Positions 44,333 to 54,350 of a stretch of 64,000 nt of DNA are shown here, piece by piece. A model generated the notes under the pieces. It did no database searches. It was not told the origin of the DNA and saw only the letters and a list, made by a program, of their open reading frames with translations. Every line of letters starts with the position of its first letter. Positions within the stretch are counted from its first letter, which is position 1. The stretch spans positions 186,001-250,000 of the forward strand of contig CBFFRP010000371.1 in NCBI GenBank assembly GCA_965644295.1. The letters run 5' to 3'. Origin of the DNA: Paraphysomonas bandaiensis (taxonomy: Eukaryota > Chrysophyceae). The position numbers and the translations under genes were made by a program.

Positions 44333-46018
44333 ATGGGGGCTGTCCAGTCACTGTACACACGTAAACTTCTTCATAACTCCGATACAGAAATTCAGTAAGT
44401 AAATTTATTCTTCATTCTATTAGTAACGTATGTATAGTGTATGTATGTACAGTGTATGTATATCTATATATGTATTTATGCACGTATATCACTCTCTCTA
44501 TATATATGTATATATAGCTGGAATGGAATGCGTATAGGAGACAGAGAAGTCAGTGATATCGCCAATGCACTACAGAAGAATACATCTCTTAAAACACCCG
44601 AGTATGTCACTGTATATACATACATATATAACCATATAACCATATATAGTTTAAAGGATAATTCTATTACGGATAAGGGGGCTTCCTTATTAATCAATGC
44701 ACTACAAGTGAATACAACACTCATTCAACTCAAGTAAGTGTTTTGATATATTATTTATAATATATTAATATATACATATATATACAGTCTTGATGGCAAT
44801 AGTGTGTCTGATGATACATTAAGTGCTCTATCTCAAGCACTTATTCATAACAATGCTGCTATCTTAGAAAAAGAGCTTTTGGACGGAGAACTGAAGTGAG
44901 TATTTATATATGCAGTGTGTTTTCTACTATGTAATGTCATATATAGTTTGGATTTTAAAGGAATAAAAGATAGTGATTGTGCTGCAGTGGCAGAGGTAAT
45001 AAGGTCAACGACTGGACTGACAGGGGTCAGGTGATGCGTTTGTTTTGAAGCACCCATGTTGTAATTGTATATAGACTGGGGTTCAATAATTTCTCTCGTG
45101 ATGGCGTGGAGTATATAGCCGCTTCTCTGACGGGAGGGTGCCATATTACATACCTACAGTGGGTGCAATTGTTTGCAGTGTATATTTTGTGAACTCACGT
45201 AATACCAGTTTGAGTGGAAATGAGTTCAGCGATCAGAGTTGTGAGATTCTTGCTGCAGCCTTGCAGCACAACATCTCCATCCACGAGCTCGTGTACGTGT
45301 TGCTATTGGACTTTCTACTCAATTAATGCGCTCCCCATTGAGCAGGTTAAATAATGCAAGTATTAGCGCTATTGGAGGGGCTGCACTTTCCACGGTCATT
45401 GCAAAGAATACTCCCTTGACAGCGTTGTAGTAAGTAACTCATTATGTCCTGTAAACAGTATGTTAATTTTTGTATTGTCGGTATGATAGTTTATGGGGGA
45501 ACAATATCAGTGATGGGGGCTGTGAAGCACTAGCAGCTGCAATGAAGACTAATACTACCCTCCATGTTCTCGAGTAAGTATGGAATATTGTAGACGGTGA
45601 AGTTTAACAAGTGTTTTTCACTCAGTTTAAAAGAGAATAATGTCGGTGATGATGGTATATGCGCTTTAGCCACGCTATTCCGGTACGCCACGCGTATTAT
45701 TTCACTAGAGTGAGTATATATATTACTTGATTTTATTATATTTGAGCGTCTATCATGCAGCCTGGAAGGTAATGTCTTCTCATGTGTTGGGGAGTTAGCT
45801 CTTGCCAAAGAGATCAACTCTTGTTCGTGTCTTCACCTAAGAGAGTAAGTGATAACGATGAAAGCCAAAATGTTGGACTCATGTTTGTTATGCCCAGCCT
45901 GAATGGAGTAGACTTAACTTCAGGAGAGTGTCGAGGCATTTTGGGTATAGATAAGTCACACTGTTCAAGCACTTATGAAGTGCTTGATATTGTGCGCGCT
46001 AGATATATTGACATCTAG
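44333..46018 (+). CDS. Ribonuclease-inhibitor-type LRR protein, one repeat per exon (12 exons)
   Basis: Twelve exons join in frame (348 residues): 44333-44394, 44518-44601, 44650-44733, 44788-44895, 44947-45030, 45075-45158, 45209-45292, 45346-45429, 45490-45573, 45626-45709, 45761-45844 and 45898-46018. Exons 2, 3 and 5-11 are exactly 84 nt, exon 4 is 108 nt, and all 11 introns are phase 2. Each 84-nt exon encodes one 28-residue LRR of the pattern LxxNxIxDxGxxxLAxALxxNTTL (for example LWGNNISDGGCEALAAAM). This is the RI/NLRC subclass, a protein-binding solenoid. There is no signal peptide (MGAVQSLYTRK) or membrane span, so it is probably cytosolic. The last intron was chosen because it gives the same phase-2 DL junction as the others. 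Confidence 0.88.
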
Positions 46019-46850
46019 ATATATTCTTTTTGACTTGTTGACGTTTGTATGTTGAAAAGCGTTTCTAAAGTGTAGTATTTATGCTATCTGCATAAAAGAG
46101 TGTTGCCCCGAAATCTCTCAAATATATTATACTATAATATATATCTTTGCGTTAAAGAATATTGAGTCTTCAAAATCAGCCACACACTCTATACTTCTAA
46201 ATATTTCAGTGTGACATGACTTTCCAAATGTGAAACACATCACTCGTATAAAATACTGCAACGCATTTCTCAAAAAGCATGGATTATTTTATCCGTGGAT
46301 TCAGTTGACTGTGCCGTAAATAGTTAATGAACTTCTCGGCAAAATCACATAAATTTTATCTTACCATTACTGTAATTAGCTTTAAAATCTTAATATCTAA
46401 AGTTACTTTTTTGTTACTAAAACGTTACATCAGACCTGTGGGAAACACTTTATTCTAGTAGTATTGTGTATGGTAGGGTTCATCTTAATATAAAATATAA
46501 GATAGTGTATATATGAAATGTAATGTTCAATGAAATATATCATGAACTGAATAATTAACAATAGTATCTGTCGAAAATACTAGATCGTCATCTAACTATT
46601 ATTCCTTTGTGTGTGATAGTTATGTTCTGCATTGCTGTGTTCATTCTTCTCACTATTGCGAAGCTTAAATCTCCATTGTTCTAATAATGCCATTGTGGTT
46701 AAAATTTTAAGCTGGTTTTAAGATTTTTACAATAAGGATACAATACCTTATATTGTTCACAAGCCCAGCTGGTCAAAATAGCAAAAATCTCTTTTGGCAG
46801 CAATAGTTTTTAGAGTATCAGTGTAAATAATATATCTATGATGTTTCAAC
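46019..46850. other. 0.8-kb intergenic region; no gene seen
   Basis: AT-rich, stops in all frames, no recognised repeat until R2 copy g at its right end. Confidence 0.55.
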
Positions 46851-47250
46851 CCCTCAACAAAGTCGGACTCGCACCTTTTCGTGGTGTTCTGGGGGATAAG
46901 TACCGGAGATATTTCTCCGGGAAACTAACGTGAGCCGCATATTATATAGTCAGCAGATATATTGTTCTGCCCACTCATAGCCAAATGCTTGTGTGGTACA
47001 AGGGACACTAATAAGTGTCACTTGTGTAGACGTCTTTGGGCCCTGACGAATAAACAGGCATCCGGGACAGGGCCCACCAGAAGGGTAACCGGGGTATTGG
47101 GCCCACCAGAAGGGTAACCGGGGTATTGGGCTGCCTGCTGAAGTTAAGCATCCGGGATGTTCACCTTAACAACTCAAAACACCTGAAGTCAGCAGATGTC
47201 AGGTATATCAACATTCTGCTTGCTCCCTGCGTTTGCTTTGAGTGATTGAT
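46851..47250 (+). repeat. R2 dispersed repeat, copy g
   Basis: Starts CCCTCAACAAAGTCGGACTC and contains two tandem minisatellite units (GGGCCCACCAGAAGGGTAAC at about 47070-47125). It diverges after CAACTCAAAACACCTG, where it resembles copy b (TCAGGTATATCAACATTCTG). Confidence 0.85.
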
Positions 47251-48070
47251 GCTGAGTATGAGTTCACATTATTCGGTATCTGTGTGGCCGGCCAATGACC
47301 GAGGTAATGCGTCAAACTTTCATCATGGATGCATGGCAATGGCAATGATGTGATTAGACCTGTCATGTCTTCTCACACGTCTACTGCCTAGTCTTGGTTT
47401 CTCCTGACCCAGGTCATTGAGATTATATCAAGGCTCTGGCACTGTTCTCCAAGCAGTGTCAGGTACATTTGTGGTGCTTTTATGTTATTCTTGCTTAGTA
47501 GGTTTTCATCCGAGCGGGGAAGGTGCACGGTTTCCTACTAGTGTAAGTCACTCGGGAGAAGAGTGCAAGGTGGATGCATGTGCTGGATGAGTGCACACAA
47601 TGGAGGGAAGACATTGGAGTCAGCTTGAATTTGTAACAGATTTTGGTAGATGTCTGTTTCATGCGTCAGTGTGCAAAATTGCACCAGTGAGACCGCTTCG
47701 TGACCGTGGGAGGACCCGGCGCTATAGCTACTTTATTCTCCCTTCCAGACTACCTGCTGCTGTGAACACCACCTTGAAGAGGGCCCTAAAGATCTGCCGC
47801 ATATACAGGAGACATATGCCGAAGACACCGACCGCAAGTTGTTTGTGTTAGGACAAGTAGATTGGGCAGGAGCGTATGATCCGGCTTAAACACGCAACTC
47901 GTCGTATGCCCATGTAGCTAACTAAATCGTGTTGTATAGTTGAGCACTTGTCGGTGCATGCAATAGTAACTAGATGAGAGTCATGTTATGCATAGTGTCG
48001 CGCGAGTTGTTAGGTTGGTCGCGGCAACGCACAAGCTTGCGCTTCTTAATAATCAGATTTTCAATATGAT
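47251..48070 (+). pseudogene. R6 repeat, copy 2: decayed transposon ORF end
   Basis: Bases 47700-48070 match the reverse complement of 35170-35515. They carry the same frame (HHLEEGPKDLPHIQETYAED, then TDRKLFVLGQVDWAGAYDPA), but with a stop where copy 1 has Glu and a 9-base insertion relative to copy 1. The preceding 450 bp contains further coding-like but frame-broken stretches. It is a mobile-element remnant of unassigned class. Confidence 0.5.
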
Positions 48071-48844
48071 GTTTCAACTCTATATGAGTTTATATCAAAA
48101 GGTTTCCCTTATACTGCAATGGTTGTACATTAGGAGATCACTCGAAGTCATGTTAACGAAACAGGTAACTGCATATTATATATTATATATATGTAACTGT
48201 ATTAGTGTATATGTGTATATAACACATAACACACGATGTTCAGATGGTGCGTTAAATAACCCATATGAAAATAATTATTCTGCTTCGTGAGTAAACCGGC
48301 TTTGTCAAATGTGCTTGCCAACAGACGGGAATGATGATGGGAATTATACTTGTACACTGCACACGATCCGTAAAACAACACTTTTCACAATAAGATTCAA
48401 GAGATGGGTGTTATGCTGAGCCGGAAGCCGGAAGCAGCAAGAACGCGGTATGTACTGATTACCTTGCTTTTCTTCAGACCACGTGCTTCCAGACTGCCTC
48501 TGAACTGTAATCGCATGGCTATGTTTCATATAGTTATAATGAATATTGATAGATACTAATCACTGGATTATAGGCACTCAGTAAATATATATCGCTCTTG
48601 TATATTATCACTGTCCGCTGATGTCGGACATCAGCCGTTATTGGTCCTAATCTCTAGTCGTACATCACTTGCGAGGTATGTGCGAGATATATATTGTCCT
48701 ATACATCCTTAAATCTTGTGAGTGCAGATTTCTGTACTACAGATGTTGAAGTATATGTATATTGTTCTGAAGGTCCCGTAAAAAATCAAGTACTAAACCG
48801 ATATTGCTGCAAAATATGTGTAATATGTTTACAGTTCTGTACAT
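48071..48844. other. Intergenic; no gene seen
   Basis: Mixed AT-rich sequence with a short inverted repeat TGTCCGCTGATGTCGGACATCAGCCG at about 48610-48635. No coding frame is supported. Confidence 0.45.
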
Positions 48845-49231
48845 ATATCTTAAGTATTTACTCAGGGGGCATTGTGAGCTCAGTAAAGCCTTTAGTGGTT
48901 ACCAGGCGCCAGGCCCTGGTATATAGTATATAGGATACATTATTATATGTAATATGTACCCATTCCAAGAAGGAAAGCAGTACATGTATAAGCTAGAAGC
49001 TAAAAAGGTGTCTTTTTTCAGTTAAGGTAGGCGCGGTGCTAATAAAATGAAGTAGTGATGCGTGTAAAGCTAGAAAGATAGATGATATTCAGTAGACGAT
49101 ACTGCTAATTTATTACATTATTGCACAACTTCAAGGGGAAGTACTCAAGTATACTGCTGTAAAATCCAATCCCATGAAACTTTAAGTCATTTCCAACGCA
49201 TAATCTAAGGGCTAAAAGGCAGTAAACACAC
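48845..49231. repeat. R4 dispersed repeat, copy 1
   Basis: Shares TTAAGTATTTACTCAGGGG, CTTTAGTGGTTACCAGGCGCC and the stretch to GGGCTAAAAGGCAGTAAA with 50128-50866. On the minus strand it carries a short frame (CVYCLLALRLCVGN...KFHG), but stops and context argue against a gene. Confidence 0.75.
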
Positions 49232-49392
49232 ACTCTCAAAGTGTCCGTTGTCAGCAGCATCTTTATACGTCCATGAATCCCAATCGCAGCCATTATCTCT
49301 ACACCATTTCAGTATCTCGAAGTAACCGTTACATGCAGCAACTGCACATGTTTGTGCATCCCAATCACAACCACTGTTTCTACATGAGGCTG
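49222..49392 (-). pseudogene. Ankyrin-like repeat fragment, minus strand
   Basis: The minus-strand frame NSGCDWDAQTCAVAACNGYF, then EILKWCRDNGCDWDSWTYKD and AADNGHFES, shows the GHFEILKWCRxNGCDWDxxTCxxAAxNGH unit. This is the ankyrin-like repeat common in protists and giant viruses. It is cut on the left by R4 copy 1 (frame ends soon after) and on the right by a second array of opposite orientation. Confidence 0.75.
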
Positions 49393-49510
49393 TGATTGGA
49401 ATTCATGGACATGCACAGCTGCAGCTGGGAACGGTCACTTTGAAATATTGAAATGGTGTAGAGCTAATGGTTGTGATTGGAATAAGCAACATTTTTGCAT
49501 ATATTCACAT
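49388..49510 (+). pseudogene. Ankyrin-like repeat fragment, plus strand
   Basis: The plus-strand frame GCDWNSWTCTAAAGNGHFEI, then LKWCRANGCDWNKQHFC, ends at TAA near 49523. It repeats the unit seen on the opposite strand immediately to the left, so two ankyrin pieces are joined head to head at about 49388. Neither is intact. Confidence 0.75.
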
Positions 49511-49854
49511 TTTCGTATATTAAGATAACGTGCTCTTGCTCTTGCTTATATATATGGATGTATATGCATGTATGGGACTACAAAATCATGATTCTGCATC
49601 CATAACATCATGTCCAATTCTGGAAAAAGTATCATGAAAAGACATCAAAAACTCTTCTTAAACTGAAACAAACAAGATCTTTAAAAAAAAAAAAAGTTTT
49701 CCCATTGTAGGCTGTTTTTTATCAACATACAGTTGTATTTTGCCAATGAGAAAAGAGGGATTTTTATGGTTGATCGGGGCCATAAATCCCTCTTTTCATC
49801 ATTCTATATTCGTGTCCCATTATGAGAGCGTGGCCATAGTGCCGTGTAAGCTCG
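49511..49854. other. Spacer with poly-A and a short inverted repeat
   Basis: Contains A12 at about 49683. Two copies of a block in opposite orientation (AAAAGAGGGATTTATGG at 49751-49767 and CCATAAATCCCTCTTTT at 49780-49796) form a hairpin with a 12-base loop. No gene. Confidence 0.5.
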
Positions 49855-50125
49855 CAGGTACACCACCTCCAACACCGAGATATAGCACTGATTCTATCAT
49901 CCACCTATCCATGATCGCATACACCACGCACGGTTTATGTTTCCACCCCACCCGTGTTCACCTTCGCTAAAATTACGAGGGAATTCTCATAGCTATGTAT
50001 GACTTATGTATGAAATTCTGCAGATTCTAGTGGGACCATGTTTATCTTCCCATTACCCCAACAAATATTACGCCAAGCTTCTCGTGACTATGCATGACTC
50101 AGTATAGGTCTAGTGTGGCATTTAT
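49855..50125. repeat. R7 dispersed repeat, copy 1
   Basis: Matches 58315-58610 at moderate identity. Shared landmarks: GATATAGCACTGATTCTATC, GTGTTCACCTTCGCT, TCTCATAGCTATGTATGACT and CTTCTCGTGACTATGCATGA. No coding capacity. Confidence 0.7.
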
Positions 50126-50127
50126 AT

Positions 50128-50866
50128 CTGAAGTATTTACTCAGGGGAACTCAATCAAACCTTTCAATGTAGTATCATTAATAAGAAGTTATACTTAATG
50201 CTAATCATAAAGATCACATGACAACCATACTCACTACGCTGGTAAGCAAAAAGACTACATACAGCGCAATCATCAATAATGTCATCATCACACACATTTA
50301 TTCAAAAGTAATTGAAATATACTTGCGTCCGGCCACAAGGGTCGAAACATCATCATGTGAGTGGGTTGTATATAGCAGGGCCTGGTAACCCTTAGTGGTC
50401 ATGAAAAGAGCACCACACTATTTATTATGAGAGGTATTATCTACTTAGGTATGTATTATATATGGGCCATTAATGCCATTATAATGCCAGGAACAGGACT
50501 ACCATTAATGGGCCTTTAGTGGTTACCAGGCGCCAGGTCCTGGTATATAGTATATAGGATACATTATTATATGTAATATGTACCAGTGCCAAGAAGGAAA
50601 ACAGTACATATATATACTAGAAGCTGTCCTTTACCAGTTAAGGTAGGCGCGGTGCTAATAAAAAGAAGTTGTGATACGTGTAAAGCTAGAAAGATAGATG
50701 ATATTCAGTAGACGATACTGCTAATTTATTACATTATTGCACAACTTCAAGGGGAAGTACTCAAGTATACTGCTGTAAAATCCAATCCCATGAAACTTTA
50801 ATTCATTTCCAACACATAATCTAAGGGCTAATAGGCAGTAAATACACTCTCTCAAACGGGATGCAC
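50128..50866. repeat. R4 dispersed repeat, copy 2, with internal insertion
   Basis: The left edge (GAAGTATTTACTCAGGGGA) and the main body from 50508 match R4 copy 1 (48845-49231). Bases about 50165-50505 are extra in this copy. Confidence 0.7.
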
Positions 50867-51049
50867 TATTCCGGTACTGAGCGAAATGATAAGACATAAT
50901 TTCACCACTAGTATCTGACCAGGGGTTCCACAGGCCAATTATTTTCAGATTCCAACTCAACATGATACGAGTCCGCAAACACCTCTACGTACTCCTATGA
51001 ATAGGGCTGATTAAAAAGTAAACGTCAAAATGGATATTAAAACAATACC
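50867..51049. other. Spacer
   Basis: Short unique stretch between R4 and the 3' end of the TEX47/BLUF-like gene. Nothing recognised. Confidence 0.4.
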
Positions 51050-51838
51050 TCAATTGAAAAAAAATGTTCTGAGCTTGAGAGAGCAAGAATCAAATTCTTT
51101 CCAGGGAGGTGATTTGAATACCTGAACATCATATTTCATAAATGTACCCAACAAATATTTCTCATGCCCACCTGTTGAGTTCAACTTCACCGGGCGCAAC
51201 ATTTTGGAGTCCTTTCCCAACCTCGAACAGACCCACAGCCATATCGTGCACAATATCCCCACTAGAGTCAGCAGTTACATCATCCACCTGAGAACGTCTT
51301 TCCTGTATTATGCACGAGTACCATTCTGGATAAAACCTGCATGGTCGATCTTCAATGTTATAAACTATTCTACCACTTTGTAGTCCATCCTTTTTGAACT
51401 GAGAATGCTCTGATAGGGAGCGAACGATATTCAACACAGACACACATGGACCTTCCAAAAGATGAATGATACCACTTCCCTAGCAATATACTATAATCAA
51501 TCTAACACATATAAGTTTCATATATATTACTTGTCCCATTAATATTCCCGTAATATTGCACCCCTCATTATTGACTTCATCCTCAACAATCTGTATACAG
51601 TTACACAATACAAGAGAATGATATCATTCTTCTACCTTTCTGTGGGTTGCTAGAGCCTAATAACATACATACACATCAAAAGAATATATATAAATATATA
51701 ATTCCATACATCACTCATATCAGCTTCAGATTTTATACTTCCACAGTATATAACAGTTGAAACACCACCATCTTCAGGTAATGCTTTCTTTCTTATTTCA
51801 GATAGATGGTCTAAGAGAGATGGTTCATCACTATGCAT
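51050..51838 (-). CDS. BLUF-fold / TEX47-like protein (5 exons, one 19-nt intron?)
   Basis: Exons 51838-51710, 51656-51636, 51590-51531, 51479-51191 and 51171-51050 give 206 residues. The sequence follows the BLUF fold: STVIYCGSIKSEADMSDALA, then NNEGCNITGILMGQGSGIIH, LLEGPCVSVLNIVRSLSEH. The Tyr and the Asn before ITG are present, but the flavin-contacting Gln of photoactive BLUF (FxQxLEG) is His here. This suggests the non-photoactive TEX47-type branch, known from sperm and flagellar proteins. The C-terminus (KYLLGTFMKYDVQVFKSPPW) looks conserved. The last join needs removal of GTGAAGTTGAACTCAACAG (19 nt), far shorter than the other introns (45-52 nt). A one-base frameshift would be the alternative. 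Confidence 0.75.
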
Positions 51839-52188
51839 TTTGTATATGAAATATTTATTTAACACCGTTACTACAAAGAGTTGAGGTGAGTTCTTTACAT
51901 TTGGATGTTATGGTAGTGGAAGATGTGTAGAGGTCTATATATAAGGCTTATATAGCTATATGTATATGTATATGTGTATGTGTATATGTATGTGTGTGTA
52001 TGTATGTATAGGGACGTTAAGGGTGACTTGCCGTTTCTCTTTTTTTTAATAGTATGTGAAGAGGCAGTTTACCCCAATTATGATTGGAATACACACACTG
52101 TATACTTCTGTAGGCATATAGATTGGAGCAGTGGATATATATGCATACAGCTGTGTACATCGTGTGTACATACAGCAGCAGCTGTGCG
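51839..52188. other. Intergenic AT-rich region
   Basis: (TATG/TGTA)-type low complexity at 51955-52010. No coding frame supported. Confidence 0.45.
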
Positions 52189-52336
52189 TATCGGCATCCT
52201 GTGTATATTTTTGTTCAAAGATGCCTCTAATATTGAGACAACAATTATCTGTATTCCAGCCCCATATATGTATGTAGGTAATATAGAATAATTTTGCTTC
52301 AATTGTTTTCCGAAAATATGATGCAGACTGCCGATA
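52189..52336. mobile_element. R5 MITE, copy 2 (148 bp, complete)
   Basis: Bounded by TATCGGCA and TGCCGATA. The interior matches 43983-44129 with about ten percent or so difference by eye. No coding capacity. Confidence 0.8.
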
Positions 52337-53199
52337 CGGTGTGTCCTGTTAGATATAGATAGCTATACTCTGTCACAGTGATCTCACTCGTAATATACGA
52401 ACCCACAACAACAGATACATATGACTTGAATGTAATTATTGGGCTTCATCATGTATTTCACTTCCTATAGTATAGTATAGTATCGCCTAGTTTCATTATT
52501 TGCGTATATATATGTTAGAGGTTCATAATGACAACAGGACACACTCTTTGTTTCCACATCGATTCATATTGTAGCTATGTCTTTTGTTTGTAGTATTGAC
52601 ACTGTCAATACTATTTAGGTAACTACAGTTTTTTATTGGTAAGTGCCTTGTAATCAAGAATCCTGTAAACAAGCATAGTAGCTGTGTTGTGTGTTAGTAA
52701 GCATTAAGTTGAGATTTATCATGAGCAACCTTTGGCGACCAACATGATGAACATAAAACAAGCAAAATTCACAAAATATATTAATCCTCTGCTCAATCCA
52801 CTAATTTCCCATGTCTTTGATATGTATTATTTATATACTCCTTGTGGTGATTACATTTACCGTCATATGGCTATACATGCTAATAATTCAGCCTTTCAGT
52901 TAAAAAATCGATAGTGCTGAACTGTTAAATATATATCTCGCAGATAAGTATTGCATTGAACTAAATATGTTAACAATATGAAATTTCTGAGTTAAGGAGG
53001 AAATACTTTGGTATTTAGGTATTTTACCACAGAGTGTAACCCAATTCTACTGAATGATCATTTATCTGAAATATTCTTAAATAACTTAATCTGAGAAATA
53101 TATCTATACACAACTACTCGGAGGCGCCCACATCTGTATCTTCATTGAGAATCAATACAATAACTAAAGTACCACCGCTGAAATCATCATGCATGCTAT
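52337..53199. other. 0.86-kb AT-rich region; no gene seen
   Basis: Contains an inverted pair AGTATTGACA / TGTCAATACT at 52592-52611. Otherwise featureless. Confidence 0.5.
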
Positions 53200-53483
53200 T
53201 GCCCCATATTGACAGCGTAACTAATTACTGCGTGAGGCCCTCTACTAGTGGGTGCGGTTGAGTGCTGCTGTGATTGCTCGCCTCTACCTATGTACACATT
53301 GCTTAGTTCAGCAGTTCCCCACTCCGGGTACTCACTGGATATTCAATACCGTGTTATAATGATGAAGCTAGTTGGGTTCAGTAGGTAGCTAGCAAATAAC
53401 ATATGGGACTTAAATCAAGTATTAGTTAGGTACCCACCCGGCCCCCATCCGAATCTACCTAAGTACGCGCTCAGAATGGGGCA
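53200..53483. mobile_element. R3 MITE, copy 3 (284 bp, complete)
   Basis: Termini TGCCCCATATTGA and TCAGAATGGGGCA. The interior matches the other three copies (CACATTGCTTAGTTCAGC, GGTAGCTAGCAAATAAC). The terminal repeat has one extra mismatch compared with copy 2. Confidence 0.88.
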
Positions 53484-53897
53484 CCCCCCACCCGAGTTCC
53501 TAAATACAACTGCAGTACAGTATTCCCATGTGTGATCAACTTGGTCACGGTCCCACATAACTCATTTGACCAGCACCTTTTTCTTACCCTAAGTCGCCGT
53601 GGACCAGGTCGTGCATACATCATCATTGTTGGCTGGTCCACATACATGTTCATCATCATTGTCGCTCGTATGCTTGACGAAAAATTCCCCTTCTTCCGCT
53701 GTGTGTGTCTAAAATTCGTTAGGATTTTACACCAAAACTAGTGTGACACTATAATTCTACCAAATTGACTAGGCTAATAAATTTCCCCTCAAGTGAAATG
53801 TGATGACGTAACCCTACGTCAGCTCAGATAAATTAAGTTGGTAGTGAATATTTATAATCTCAATTTTTATAATAGAAATCAACATTTACTTATCTAA
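53484..53897. other. Spacer with weak coding-like frame
   Basis: A 69-codon plus-strand frame at 53532-53741 has a hydrophobic middle (AYIIIVGWSTYMFIIIVARM), but there is no supporting context or repeat. I do not call it a gene. The rest is non-coding. Confidence 0.3.
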
Positions 53898-54198
53898 TTC
53901 ACTTTTGTAACTGCTTTTATATCTATCTTTTTATTTCCTAATTGTGCAATCAATGTAGCTATATAATCATCAAAATATCCTAATTGTGAATATTTTTTGT
54001 ATATGTTATCATAATATGAATGTATGTCACCTATTCCCATTTTTTCAATAGAAATTGTTTTTAATTGAAATGAATTTGTTTTTGTATAATAACATATTCT
54101 ATTATATTTACCATTATTTTGGCTAAGTGAAACTCTTAGAAATGCAGCAATGGAAAATTGGCAATAGTTACATGTAGCAACATACTATAAAGCATAAG
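53898..54198 (-). CDS. Orphan terminal exon of an unidentified gene
   Basis: After a TTATAG acceptor at about 54194, the minus strand stays open for about 97 codons to a stop at 53898: YVATCNYCQFSIAAFLRVSL, then NRICYYTKTNSFQLKTISIE, IGDIHSYYDNIYKKYSQLGY and FDDYIATLIAQLG. Codon use is AT-rich as in other host exons and there is no start codon early in the frame. It may be the last exon of a gene whose earlier exons lie in 54200-54350 or were lost. The family is not recognised. Confidence 0.35.
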
Positions 54199-54350
54199 AA
54201 ATAGCAAAGCGAAAGATGTGGTGAGAGATATAGGAAATGAGTATATTTAAACTGAAAAAGTCTTCTGAATATGATCGTTGTGTAACGACTAAGAGATAAC
54301 TAATGTTGAAGACGAAAAGTACTGCACTTTCCAGATCAGTACGTTATCTC

